In this document: piece by piece, positions 1 to 6,924 of the stretch
Position numbering within the stretch: the first letter of the stretch is position 1
How the letters are laid out: the number at the start of each line of letters is the position of its first letter
NCBI GenBank assembly: GCA_910587875.1
Contig: CAJUOD010000060.1
Location: 1 to 17,300, forward strand
Length of the DNA: 17,300 nt
Origin: an uncultured Oscillibacter sp.
GTDB lineage: Bacteria > Bacillota > Clostridia > Oscillospirales > Oscillospiraceae
Reading direction: 5' to 3'
Translations under genes and position numbers: made by a program
Notes under the pieces: model-generated
What the model saw: the letters and a program-made list of their open reading frames with translations, nothing else
The model's database searches: none
Told to the model about the DNA's origin: nothing

Positions 1-182
1 TTTGCGAAAAGAGAGAATGCGCCGTGCACGGTGGAAGAGAGAAAACGGGGGCGCGCAAGAGTGTGCCTCCGTTTTTTACGCATGTCTCCAGCACGCGGCG
101 TAGTGCGGGCGGGGGTTTGGAGGTTGATGTAAGGACTGACCTTCCGTCCTCGCTGCCGCTAACCTGGCGCTTTATAAAGCAG

Positions 183-220
183 GAGGGCCTACCGAGTAAG
201 ATCGGTAGACCCTCTTTTTT
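183..220 (+). terminator. Hairpin with T-tract at the centre of the palindrome
   Basis: Bases 183-195 pair with 202-214 (13 positions, one C-A mismatch, 6-nt loop) and are followed by a T-tract to 220 on the plus strand. The hairpin fits an intrinsic terminator for plus-strand transcription entering from the left edge. The minus strand has no matching T-tract. No gene is visible that it would serve. Confidence 0.6.
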
Positions 221-392
221 CATCAACTGCCAGGGTGCGGCAGCAAAAAGAGGAGCTGGTCCATTCGATGACATCCAAACCCCCGCTCGCACCACGCCGC
301 GGGCAGAGACATGCGTACTCGGGGGAGGCAGCTCTTGCGCACCCCCGTAAACGCATCCCCTTGCTTTTCTCTTTTGGACCGTGCACGGCCCG

Positions 393-426
393 TTTTCTCT
401 TTTCATTCGGGAATGAAAAGAGAAAA
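393..426. repeat. Perfect 16-bp AT-rich inverted repeat
   Basis: Bases 393-408 are exactly complementary to 411-426, leaving a 2-nt centre. It sits at the outer end of the right arm of the large palindrome, downstream of the ferredoxin gene on the minus strand. There is no T-tract on either side, so it is a poor terminator; it may form a cruciform or a stable RNA stem. Confidence 0.6.
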
Positions 427-517
427 TGGGGGGTGCAATGCACCAGCCATCTCTGGTATCCAATCTCCCCGCCCGTCAGGGCGAGTACAAACCCCCGCCC
501 CGGTACGGGGCGCATCC

Positions 518-697
518 TCAGCCGATGCTGATAGCGCTCACCGGGCACTCGTCCCGGGCGGACTGGGCGGCGTCCATCAGGTTGTCGGGAACCTCCCCCC
601 CGTGGGCGAAGCCATCGTCTCCCATGGAAAAGACCTCCGGGCAGTTGCCCGCGCAGAGGCCGCAGCCGATGCAGCTTTCATTGACCGTCGCGTTCAT
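518..697 (-). CDS. Small single-cluster [4Fe-4S] ferredoxin (59 aa)
   Basis: The protein begins MNATVNESCIGCGLCAGNCP and ends with DECPVSAISIG. Cys9, Cys12, Cys15 and Cys51 (in a Cys-Pro pair) match the four ligands of a single [4Fe-4S] cluster; Cys19 is left over and resembles the disulfide cysteine of Desulfovibrio gigas-type ferredoxins, although the usual partner near residue 43 is absent. Its likely role is a low-potential cytoplasmic electron carrier. An AGGAG sits about 8 nt before the ATG. A terminator hairpin at 719-749 lies only about 21 nt upstream of the start, leaving little room for a private promoter, so expression may depend on read-through from the decarboxylase gene. The partner enzyme is unknown; the upstream radical-SAM maturase needs reductant, but a link is only inference. 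Confidence 0.9.
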   Translation of the reverse strand: MNATVNESCIGCGLCAGNCPEVFSMGDDGFAHGGEVPDNLMDAAQSARDECPVSAISIG

Positions 698-718
698 AAA
701 CGTCTCTCCTATCGTATC

Positions 719-749
719 AAAAAATTACCCCGTCCCAAAGGAACGGGGC
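719..749 (-). terminator. Intrinsic terminator after the decarboxylase gene
   Basis: On the minus strand, 749-741 pairs with 737-729 (9 bp including one G-U, 3-nt loop), followed by TAA and six T residues. It lies about 30 nt beyond the decarboxylase stop and immediately before the ferredoxin ribosome binding site, so it probably lowers rather than abolishes ferredoxin expression. Confidence 0.75.
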
Positions 750-781
750 GGCAAGGCTTAGTGTGCCTCATTTTTTGATTT

Positions 782-2110
782 TCAATCTTTCAAGACCGCT
801 ACGGTTTCCACGCCGTAATATTGGAACAGCGCCAGGGCCGGCCGGTCGATGCGCTCCCCGGACACGGCGACGGGCACCGCCGGGGGACAGGCCACCGTGG
901 GCGCGCCGCAGATCCGGCCCAGGCTCTCCTCCGCCGGGACCGTCTCCTGGGGGGCGAACAGCGCCTCCCGGACGGACAGGACCCGCTCCCCCTTCGCCGG
1001 GGGCGGAGACGCCGCCGGGGCGGCCGGGAGCCGGTTCTCCCCCAGGGCGGCGGACACGCGGTCCAGATCCTCCGGGGCGTTTTCCGGCGTGGCCATGAGG
1101 ACGCAGAAGTCCCGGTCCGCGTACTCGCACTCCGCGCCTCCCCGGCGGAGGCGCTCCGCCAAATCCCGTCCCGTCAGGCCCGCCGGGGCCCGGAGGGTCA
1201 GCCGCAGGGGGTCCGAGGGCTCGGCCCGCCAGCCCTGGGAGGACAGCGTTTCCCGCAGGGCCTCCAGCCGCCGGGCCGTCTCCGCCAGCCGGGCGGGGTA
1301 GTTTTCTGATAAATAGCGATTGCACAGATCCAGGGAGGCCAGGGTCAGGTACGACGGGCTGGTGGACCCGAAGAGGGCCAGGGCCGCCCTGGCGTTCTCC
1401 CGGAGGACCGCCGGGGCCGTCTTGGAAACGTGCAGGTACGCCCCGCCGGTGAGGACCGGGAGGGTCTTGTGGGCGGAGTCACAGCAGAGATCCGCCCCCT
1501 GGTCCAGGGGGTGAAGGGAGGGCTCCAAAAAGCGGAGATAGGCCCCGTGGGCGTTGTCCACGAAAAGCAGGGTCCCGCGGGCGTGGCAGACCGCCGCCAG
1601 GGCCGGGACGTCCTGGAGGTTTCCCAGGTAGTCGGGGCTGGTGACATAGACGGCGGCGGGGGGCGCGTCCAGGGCGTCCAGCGCTTTTTCCAGGCCCGCC
1701 GCCGTGATGGGACAGGCGCAGAGGGCGGCGTCCTCCTCCGGCCAGAGCCAGAGGGGTTCAAAGTCCAGCAGGGCGGCGGCGTGGACAAAGGACTTGTGGA
1801 CGTTCCGGGCAGCAACGATCACCGGCGGCGTGCCCGGCCGGCGGTTCTGGAGAGCCATGTGCAGCATGGCCTTGACGCATTGGCTGGAGCCCTCCGTGGA
1901 GTAGAAGGTGGCGGCAGAGCCGAAGAGGGCGGCGGCGTTCTGCTCGCTCTGGGCGATGATGCCCGCCGCCTCATAGAGGGAGTCCGCGCCGGGGACCTCC
2001 GTCAGGTCCCATTGCTCGCAGCCCAGGGGCCCCCGGCCCTTGTGGCCCGGCATGTGGAAGCGGCCCTCCCGCTGATAGCCTTTCAGGAAGTCCCAGATGG
2101 GGGTGGTCAT
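782..2110 (-). CDS. PLP-dependent Orn/Lys/Arg decarboxylase-family protein (442 aa)
   Basis: The fold-type I PLP enzyme family of Orn/Lys/Arg decarboxylases is shown by the N-terminal HMPGHKG motif (19-25), the STEGSSQ segment (71-77), FVDNAHGAYL (183-192; Asp185 should contact the pyridine nitrogen) and CDSAHKTLPVLTGGA (210-224; Lys215 should form the Schiff base). The length fits the short Bacillus YaaO-like branch, which lacks the N-terminal wing domain of E. coli CadA/SpeC. The substrate cannot be read from sequence; lysine, arginine or ornithine are the family options. The start is the ATG that overlaps the maturase stop as ATGA, preceded by GGAGGAG at about 8 nt. The upstream in-frame start at 2164 lies inside the maturase gene and is less likely. 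Tight coupling to an SCIFF maturase is unusual and may be operon packing rather than function. Confidence 0.92.
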   Translation of the reverse strand: MTTPIWDFLKGYQREGRFHMPGHKGRGPLGCEQWDLTEVPGADSLYEAAGIIAQSEQNAAALFGSAATFYSTEGSSQCVKAMLHMALQNRRPGTPPVIVAARNVHKSFVHAAALLDFEPLWLWPEEDAALCACPITAAGLEKALDALDAPPAAVYVTSPDYLGNLQDVPALAAVCHARGTLLFVDNAHGAYLRFLEPSLHPLDQGADLCCDSAHKTLPVLTGGAYLHVSKTAPAVLRENARAALALFGSTSPSYLTLASLDLCNRYLSENYPARLAETARRLEALRETLSSQGWRAEPSDPLRLTLRAPAGLTGRDLAERLRRGGAECEYADRDFCVLMATPENAPEDLDRVSAALGENRLPAAPAASPPPAKGERVLSVREALFAPQETVPAEESLGRICGAPTVACPPAVPVAVSGERIDRPALALFQYYGVETVAVLKD

Positions 2111-3501
2111 GCCTCGGTCTCCTCCGCGTCCTCCGCCAAAGCGGCCTGGAGCATAATGGCGCACTCCATCCGTTTGCGGAAGAGCTCACAGCCCGCCTCA
2201 TAAACCCCCCGGATGGAGCCGGAGGCGTGGTAGGCGTTGGCGGCGCAGCCGCCGGAGCAGTAGAGCTTGGCCCAGCAGTCCGCGCACTCGGGGCGGGCGT
2301 AGGCGTTGCAGGACCGGAACTCCTCCCGGAGAGCGGTGTTGGTCACGCCGTTCCACACGTCCCCCAGCTTATAGGACTCCTCCCCCACGAACTGGTGGCA
2401 GGGATACAGGTCCCCCCAGGGGGTGACGGCCATGTACTCCGTGCCGGAGCCGCAGCCGGAGACCCGCTTGTAGACGCAGGGGCCCCCGGTGAGGTCCAGC
2501 ATGTAATGGTAGAAGGTAATGGGGCGGCCCTCTTTATGGCGCTTCAGCATTTCCTTTGCCAGCAGCTCGTACTGCTCCTTGACGGTCTCCAGATCCTCCG
2601 CCGTCAGAGCCGCCGGGTCGCCGGGGGCGCAGACCACCGGCTCCATGGAGAGCTCGGTAAAGCCCAGGTCCGCCATGTGGAACAGGTCCTTTGTAAAGTC
2701 GGGATTCCGGTGGGTGAAGGTGCCCCGCATGTAGTACCGGCTTCCCCCCCGGGCCTTCACCAGCTCCTGGAACTTGGGAACAATGCGGTCATAGCTGCCG
2801 TTCCCGGCGTAGTCCACCCGGAGGGCGTCGTGGATCTCCTTCCGCCCGTCCAGGGAGAGGACCACGTTGTCCATCTCCCGGTTGGCGAAGTCAATCACGT
2901 CTGCGTCGATGAGCATCCCGTTGGTGGTGAGGGTGAAGCGGAAATGCTTGTGGCAGGGCTCCTCCCGGGTCCGGGCGTAGGCCACCAGGTCCTTGACCAC
3001 CTGCCAGTTCATCAGCGGCTCGCCGCCGAAGAAATCCACCTCCAGGTTGGTCCGGCTTCCCGAGTGGGCGATGAGGAAGTCCAGGGCCTGCTTGCCCACC
3101 TCAAAGCTCATGAGGGCCCGGGCGCCGTGGTACTTCCCCTGGCTGGCGAAGCAGTAGGAGCAGTTCAGGTTGCAGGTGTGGGCCACGTGGAGGCAGAGGG
3201 CCTTGACCACGTCCCCGGAGCGCTCTTTAAAGGTCCCGGCGATGTCCGCGAAGGTGTCCGGGGTATAGAGCTGCCCGGACTTCACCAGGGCCTCCACGTC
3301 GGCCAGGCACTCCCGGAGCTCCGCCTCCGTCACATCGGGGCGGCCCGGGTATTTTTCCAGCAGGGTCTTGACAATCTCCTCCGGCGCGTGGTCCGGGTAG
3401 AGGGCGATGACGTCGTAGGCCACCTCGTCCACCACGTGGACCCCGCCGGAGCAGCTGTCCAGGACGATATTATAGCCGTTGAGCTTGTATTGATGTACCA
3501 T
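2107..3501 (-). CDS. scfB: SCIFF peptide maturase, radical SAM/SPASM thioether-forming enzyme (464 aa)
   Basis: This enzyme installs Cys-derived thioether cross-links into the SCIFF precursor (ranthipeptide biosynthesis; CteB of Clostridium thermocellum is the studied member). An N-terminal precursor-recognition (PqqD-like) region spans about 1-90. The radical-SAM cluster motif is CNLNCSYC with Cys110, Cys114 and Cys117, followed by FFGGEPL (158-164). A Cys-rich SPASM region for auxiliary clusters includes Cys342, Cys350, Cys368, Cys398, Cys406, Cys409, Cys415, Cys419 and Cys438. Length is typical. The start is an ATG with AGGAGG 8 nt upstream. Its substrate gene lies 63 bp upstream on the same strand, with a hairpin between them. 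The stop overlaps the next gene's start (ATGA). Confidence 0.97.
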   Translation of the reverse strand: MVHQYKLNGYNIVLDSCSGGVHVVDEVAYDVIALYPDHAPEEIVKTLLEKYPGRPDVTEAELRECLADVEALVKSGQLYTPDTFADIAGTFKERSGDVVKALCLHVAHTCNLNCSYCFASQGKYHGARALMSFEVGKQALDFLIAHSGSRTNLEVDFFGGEPLMNWQVVKDLVAYARTREEPCHKHFRFTLTTNGMLIDADVIDFANREMDNVVLSLDGRKEIHDALRVDYAGNGSYDRIVPKFQELVKARGGSRYYMRGTFTHRNPDFTKDLFHMADLGFTELSMEPVVCAPGDPAALTAEDLETVKEQYELLAKEMLKRHKEGRPITFYHYMLDLTGGPCVYKRVSGCGSGTEYMAVTPWGDLYPCHQFVGEESYKLGDVWNGVTNTALREEFRSCNAYARPECADCWAKLYCSGGCAANAYHASGSIRGVYEAGCELFRKRMECAIMLQAALAEDAEETEA

Positions 3502-3530
3502 GGGGGAGTCCTCCTATGTGGGATTCAAGG

Positions 3531-3557
3531 AAAAGCGCCGCCCGTCAGGCGGCGCTT
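3531..3557 (-). terminator. Attenuating hairpin between SCIFF and maturase genes
   Basis: A perfect 10-bp GC-rich stem (3533-3542 with 3548-3557, 5-nt loop) is followed on the minus strand by TTTTCCTT. It lies just after the SCIFF stop and about 30 nt before the maturase start. A partial terminator here would give an excess of precursor mRNA over enzyme mRNA, as is common for modified peptides. Confidence 0.7.
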
Positions 3558-3564
3558 CGCGTGT

Positions 3565-3705
3565 TTACTTCTGCTCGCACTTCTGATTGGCGACGCCGCA
3601 GGAGGTCTTGCAGGCGGACTGGCAGGAGGTCTGGCACTCGCCGCAGCCGCCCTTCTTGGCGCTCTCGCAGAGGCTGCGGGTCTCCAGGGTCTTGATTCTC
3701 TTCAT
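3565..3705 (-). CDS. scfA: Six-cysteine ranthipeptide SCIFF precursor (46 aa)
   Basis: The peptide starts MKRIKTLETRSL and carries the SCIFF signature GGCGECQTSCQSACKTSC (19-36) plus a final Cys43. Cys21, Cys24, Cys28, Cys32, Cys36 and Cys43 form the classic set; Cys13 is an extra one. The family is nearly universal in Clostridia, and its members are cross-linked by the neighbouring radical-SAM enzyme; a signalling role has been proposed for some, but the function here is unknown. The ATG at 3705 has GGGAGT about 6 nt upstream. The same frame stays open upstream into the end of the LspA-like gene region, but a promoter and hairpin intervene, so the long open frame is not a fusion protein. Confidence 0.97.
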   Translation of the reverse strand: MKRIKTLETRSLCESAKKGGCGECQTSCQSACKTSCGVANQKCEQK

Positions 3706-3741
3706 AATCGTTACTCCCATCTGATTGAAATTTGAAGCGCT

Positions 3742-3760
3742 CCGCTTTTGGAAAAAGCGG
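3742..3760. other. Stem-loop in the SCIFF leader
   Basis: Bases 3742-3749 pair perfectly with 3753-3760 (8 bp, 3-nt loop). It falls in the roughly 65-nt untranslated leader predicted from the promoter at 3776-3804. It could stabilise the precursor mRNA 5' end or act as a weak terminator for lspA read-through; neither is shown. Confidence 0.45.
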
Positions 3761-3775
3761 CCTTTTGTCTTGGAC

Positions 3776-3804
3776 AGTTTAGCATAGTGCTGCCGGAAAG
3801 TCAA
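3776..3804 (-). promoter_or_regulatory. SigA-type promoter for SCIFF
   Basis: On the minus strand TTGACT (3804-3799) and TAAACT (3781-3776) are 17 bp apart, with an extended -10 TGC just before TAAACT. The -35 box overlaps the stop codon of the LspA-like gene, so SCIFF probably has its own transcript start near 3770. Confidence 0.65.
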
Positions 3805-4235
3805 GGGGCGGCTTTGCGCCGGTCCCGGACGATGCACAGGGCCCCGCCCGCGAAGACGCACAGGTCCGCCAGGTTGAAGACATAGCGGTTCAGCGGCTCC
3901 GGAGCCCGGGGGAACTGGAGGTAGTCGTAGACCCGGCCCTCCGTCAGGCGCTCCTGGAGGTTGCTCAGGCCCCCGCCCAGGATCAGCCCCGTCCCCAGGG
4001 GGCAGCTCCGCCGCCGGGTCCACAGCAGGGCCAAAGCCGCCGCCGAGGCCAGGGGCAGGCCCTCCGCCGGAATGGGCAGGGAAAAGGCCGCCCCCTCGTT
4101 CCACATGGATTTCAGCCGGACCCGGCCCCCGAAGAGGTCTCTGTCCCGGCGGCTGGTGCGGTCCAGGTACAGCCGGGCGGCGGTGCAGCCGGACCAGGCG
4201 GCCAGGGTGGTAAACAGCGTTCCTCCCATGGTCAT
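3801..4235 (-). CDS. lspA: Signal peptidase II (LspA)-like membrane protein (144 aa), variant active site
   Basis: LspA removes signal peptides from diacylated prolipoproteins in the membrane. Family features seen: NEGAAFS (46-52), GGGLSNLQER (87-96), RVYDYLQF (101-108) and NLAD (121-124), with hydrophobic segments around 1-20, 60-75, 80-92 and 120-136. In the first catalytic motif the usual Asp of N-x-x-D-R is Glu95; the second Asp (Asp124) is kept. This gene may be a divergent paralogue with a canonical lspA elsewhere, or an active variant. The start overlaps the GTPase stop as ATGA; a second ATG two codons later at 4229 has better spacing from the GGAGGAGGA and may be the true start. Length is slightly short for the family (about 150-170). 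Confidence 0.82.
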   Translation of the reverse strand: MTMGGTLFTTLAAWSGCTAARLYLDRTSRRDRDLFGGRVRLKSMWNEGAAFSLPIPAEGLPLASAAALALLWTRRRSCPLGTGLILGGGLSNLQERLTEGRVYDYLQFPRAPEPLNRYVFNLADLCVFAGGALCIVRDRRKAAP

Positions 4236-6883
4236 TCCTCCTCCTTGCGTTTGTTCTCCTCCGCCCGCTCCATGGCGGCCCGAAGGGCCCCATGGCCCCG
4301 GCGGTTGTTGCTCTCCAAAATCCGGGCGATCTCCCCCTGGACCTGCTCCACCTCCTCCCGGAAGGCGGAGGCCGAGACCCGCAGGGCCCCGTGGCCCAGG
4401 ATGATGAGCTGCTCCGGCCCGTCGGAGGTGGCCACCTTCACCCGGTGCTGCTTTCCCAGCTCATAGGTGGCCCGCTCGATATAGGCGTCCGCCGTCTCCG
4501 CCTCCTTGGTGTAGACCACGTGGATGCTGTGGTACTTTTCAACAGACCCCTGGCCGCCCCGGACCTTATAGGCGTCGAAGACGGCGATGACCTCGCATTT
4601 CCGGCAGCCCTGGTAGTTGCAGAGAAGGTCGCACAGGGCCTTTCGGGCGGCGTCCAGGCTCTCCCGGGCGATGGCCTTCAGCTCCTCCCAGGCGAAGATG
4701 ATGTTGTACCCGTCCACCAGCAGGTATTCCGGTCCCTGGGGCCGGCGGGCGGCGGGGCGGCGCTCCGCCGCGTCCGGGGAAACGGGCCGCCGGGGGGCCT
4801 TGGGGGGCAGGAAGTCCCGGCGCTTCACCGCCCCGTAGGTCCGCTCGAAGATGGCCTGGAGCTCCTTGTCCTGCTCGATGGTTCCGGCGTAGGCGGCGCC
4901 TCGGCGGGTCTCCGGCTCCTTGGCCTCCTCCGGCGCCGGGGCGTTCAGGCGGATCCCGCTGTCCACGTGGGCCTGGGCGGGGACGTCGCTCCACTTCACC
5001 GTGTATCCCGCCCCGTGGGCGCAGAAGACGGAATCCGGCGTGTTCTCCACGTCCCGTTCCGGATCGTAGCCGATGGCCTCGATAACGCGCTCCGGGTCCG
5101 CGCAGGGCCGGTAGCCCGCGGGGCGGAGGCTCAATCGGCCCTGTCCCCGGGTGTAGGCGGCCAGCTCCCGGGCGTAGTCCCCCATGGCAGCCACGGGGGC
5201 CTCCCCGGTGAGGACGGCCTCGTCCCCCAGGGTCTCCGGGGCCTCCGTCTCGCCGCCCATCTGCTGCACGTCGTTCAACGCCCGGCCCAGCTGGGTTCCC
5301 GGCAGCTCCAGGCGGAAGGCGTACCAGGGCTCCAGGAGGACGCTCTCCGCGCTCATCAGCCCCTGGCGCACCGCCCGGTAGGTGGCCTGGCGGAAGTCGC
5401 CGCCCTCGGTGTGCTTCTCGTGGGCCCGGCCCGCCGTCAGGGTGATCCGCATATCCGCGATGGGGGACCCGGTGAGAACCCCCAGGTGGGGCTTCTCCCA
5501 CAGGTGGGTTAAAATAAGGCGCTGCCAGTGGCCGTCCAAGCTGTCCTCCGGACAGACGGTGGCAAAGCGCAGGCCCGTCCCCCGGGGCAGGGGCTCTAAG
5601 AGCAGGTGAACCTCGGCATAGTGCCGCAGGGGCTCGAAGTGCCCAACGCCCTCCACGGGAGCGGCGATGGTCTCCCGGTACACCACCCGGCCCGCGCCAA
5701 ATCGCGCCTCGATGCCGAAGCGCTCCCGGAGGCGGCGCTGTAAGATCTCCGTCTGGACCTCCCCCATCAGCTGCACCCGGATGGTCCCGGCGGTCCAGGA
5801 CACCCGGAGCTGGGGGTCCTCCTCCTCCAGGAGGCGCAGGGCTTTCAGCGCCGCGGAGGGGTCCGCGTCCGTCTCCATCTGATAGGCCAGCACCGGTTCC
5901 AGGGCCGGGACCGTCCAGGCGGTCTCATATCCTAAGCCCTGGCCCGGCAGGGCCCGGCTCAGGCCGGTGACGGCCACGACGGACCCGGCGGGGGCGCTGT
6001 CCACGGGACGGAACTTGGCCCCGGAGTAGAGGCGGAGCTGATCCGCCTTTTCCTCCCAGATCTCCTCCTCCGGGGTGTCCGTCTTCCGGTTGGTGAGGAC
6101 GTCCTTGGTCTTCAAGACGCCGCCGGTGACCTTCATCCAGGTGAGCCGGGCTCCCCGGTCGTCCCGGGAGACCTTGAAGACCCGGGCCCCGAACTCCTCG
6201 GGATAGGTCCGCAGAGGCGCGTGGCGGCGGAGGGCCTCCAAAAGTGCCTCCACCCCCTCCAGCTTCAACGCGGAGCCGAAGAGGCAGGGAAACAGCTTCC
6301 GCCCGGCGATCAGGTCCGTCAGGTCCTCCTCCGACACCGCCCCGGTTTCCAGGTAACGTTCCAGCAAGGCTTCGTCACACATGGCGGCTTCCTCGGCCAG
6401 GGCGTCCGGCGGCTGGGAGAAGTCGGCGCAGCCTCCGTCCAGGCGGGCTTTCAGTTCCGCCAGGAGGGTTTCCCGGTCCGTGCCCGCCAGGTCCATCTTG
6501 TTGATGAACAAAAACGTGGGCACGGCGTAGCGCTCCAGCAGCCGCCAGAGGGTCCGGGTGTGGGCCTGGACCCCGTCGCTGCCGCTGACCACCAAAACCG
6601 CGCAGTCCAGCACCCGTAAGACCCGCTCCGCCTCGGCGGAGAAGTCCACGTGGCCCGGGGTGTCCAGCAACGTGACCTCCAGGTCCCCCAGGGAGAATTC
6701 CGCCTGCTTGGAAAAGATGGTGATGCCCCGCTCCCGCTCCATCTCGTCGGTGTCCAGGAAAGCGTCCCGGTGGTCCACCCGGCCCAGGCGGCGGATGGCC
6801 CCGCTTTGGTACAGCAGGGCCTCGGAGAGGGTGGTTTTCCCGGCGTCCACGTGGGCCAGGACGCCCATGACCAGTTTGTTCAT
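4232..6883 (-). CDS. TetM/EF-G-like translational GTPase fused to a YacP/Rae1-type NYN nuclease domain (883 aa)
   Basis: Residues 1-620 follow the ribosomal protection/EF-G plan: G1 AHVDAGKT (10-17), G2 RGITI (52-56), G3 DTPGH (74-78), G4 NKMD (128-131), G5 GSAL (203-206), then domains II (about 230-315), III (335-400), IV (402-520) and V (521-620). A charged, Pro/Arg-rich linker (about 645-716) leads to an NYN/PIN-like domain (718-860) with LLVDGYNII (Asp724), VFDAY (Asp770), ETADAYIE (Glu796, Asp799) and VATSDGPEQ (Asp821), matching YacP. B. subtilis YacP is Rae1, a ribosome A-site mRNA endonuclease. I infer a ribosome-binding GTPase that delivers or gates an RNase; classical tetracycline resistance is possible but unproven. 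The ATG at 6883 has AGGAGG 7 nt upstream; the open frame's more upstream start at 7072 lies inside the preceding gene. The stop overlaps lspA. Confidence 0.93.
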   Translation of the reverse strand: MNKLVMGVLAHVDAGKTTLSEALLYQSGAIRRLGRVDHRDAFLDTDEMERERGITIFSKQAEFSLGDLEVTLLDTPGHVDFSAEAERVLRVLDCAVLVVSGSDGVQAHTRTLWRLLERYAVPTFLFINKMDLAGTDRETLLAELKARLDGGCADFSQPPDALAEEAAMCDEALLERYLETGAVSEEDLTDLIAGRKLFPCLFGSALKLEGVEALLEALRRHAPLRTYPEEFGARVFKVSRDDRGARLTWMKVTGGVLKTKDVLTNRKTDTPEEEIWEEKADQLRLYSGAKFRPVDSAPAGSVVAVTGLSRALPGQGLGYETAWTVPALEPVLAYQMETDADPSAALKALRLLEEEDPQLRVSWTAGTIRVQLMGEVQTEILQRRLRERFGIEARFGAGRVVYRETIAAPVEGVGHFEPLRHYAEVHLLLEPLPRGTGLRFATVCPEDSLDGHWQRLILTHLWEKPHLGVLTGSPIADMRITLTAGRAHEKHTEGGDFRQATYRAVRQGLMSAESVLLEPWYAFRLELPGTQLGRALNDVQQMGGETEAPETLGDEAVLTGEAPVAAMGDYARELAAYTRGQGRLSLRPAGYRPCADPERVIEAIGYDPERDVENTPDSVFCAHGAGYTVKWSDVPAQAHVDSGIRLNAPAPEEAKEPETRRGAAYAGTIEQDKELQAIFERTYGAVKRRDFLPPKAPRRPVSPDAAERRPAARRPQGPEYLLVDGYNIIFAWEELKAIARESLDAARKALCDLLCNYQGCRKCEVIAVFDAYKVRGGQGSVEKYHSIHVVYTKEAETADAYIERATYELGKQHRVKVATSDGPEQLIILGHGALRVSASAFREEVEQVQGEIARILESNNRRGHGALRAAMERAEENKRKEEE

Positions 6884-6897
6884 CGTGATACCTCCTG

Positions 6898-6924
6898 TAG
6901 GGGCCGCCGCCCTCGGCGGCCCTA
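6898..6924. repeat. Palindromic TAGGGGC-type repeat between two genes
   Basis: GGGCCGCC (6901-6908) pairs with GGCGGCCC (6915-6922), flanked by TA on both sides. It covers the stop codon of the acyltransferase and lies directly before the GTPase ribosome binding site. Its left part (GTAGGGGC) matches the left part of the hairpin at 12969-12994, suggesting a dispersed palindromic family. Confidence 0.55.

Larger units (their letters stand above)
1..430. repeat. Large imperfect palindrome (two inverted arms of about 190-230 bp)
   Basis: The plus strand at about 5-195 and the reverse complement of about 202-425 are clearly related. The best block pairs 49-121 with 274-345, with shared runs GCGCAAGAG, TACGCATGTCTC, CGCGGCGT and GCGGGGGTTTGGA, roughly 80% alike by eye. 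Flanking shared pieces include CCGTGCACGG, GCTGCCGC and CCTGGC. The centre is the hairpin at 183-214. No convincing coding sequence lies here: the open frames on both strands have no ribosome binding site and no recognisable protein. I read it as an intergenic repeat or relic of an inverted duplication; its identity is unknown. Confidence 0.7.

Noticed and set aside
189..548. 119-codon minus-strand frame past the ferredoxin gene
   Set aside because: No ribosome binding site, overlaps the ferredoxin 3' end in another frame, and runs through the palindromic repeat.
2227..3735. Long plus-strand open frame (502 codons) opposite the SCIFF genes
   Set aside because: It is antisense to scfB, whose motifs are unambiguous; the translation is Gly/Val/Ala-rich with no domain and has no ribosome binding site. 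GC-rich third positions keep the opposite strand open.
3565..4293. Single 242-codon frame joining the LspA-like region to SCIFF
   Set aside because: The upstream part is an out-of-frame reading of lspA; a promoter and leader hairpin separate the genes and SCIFF has its own ribosome binding site.
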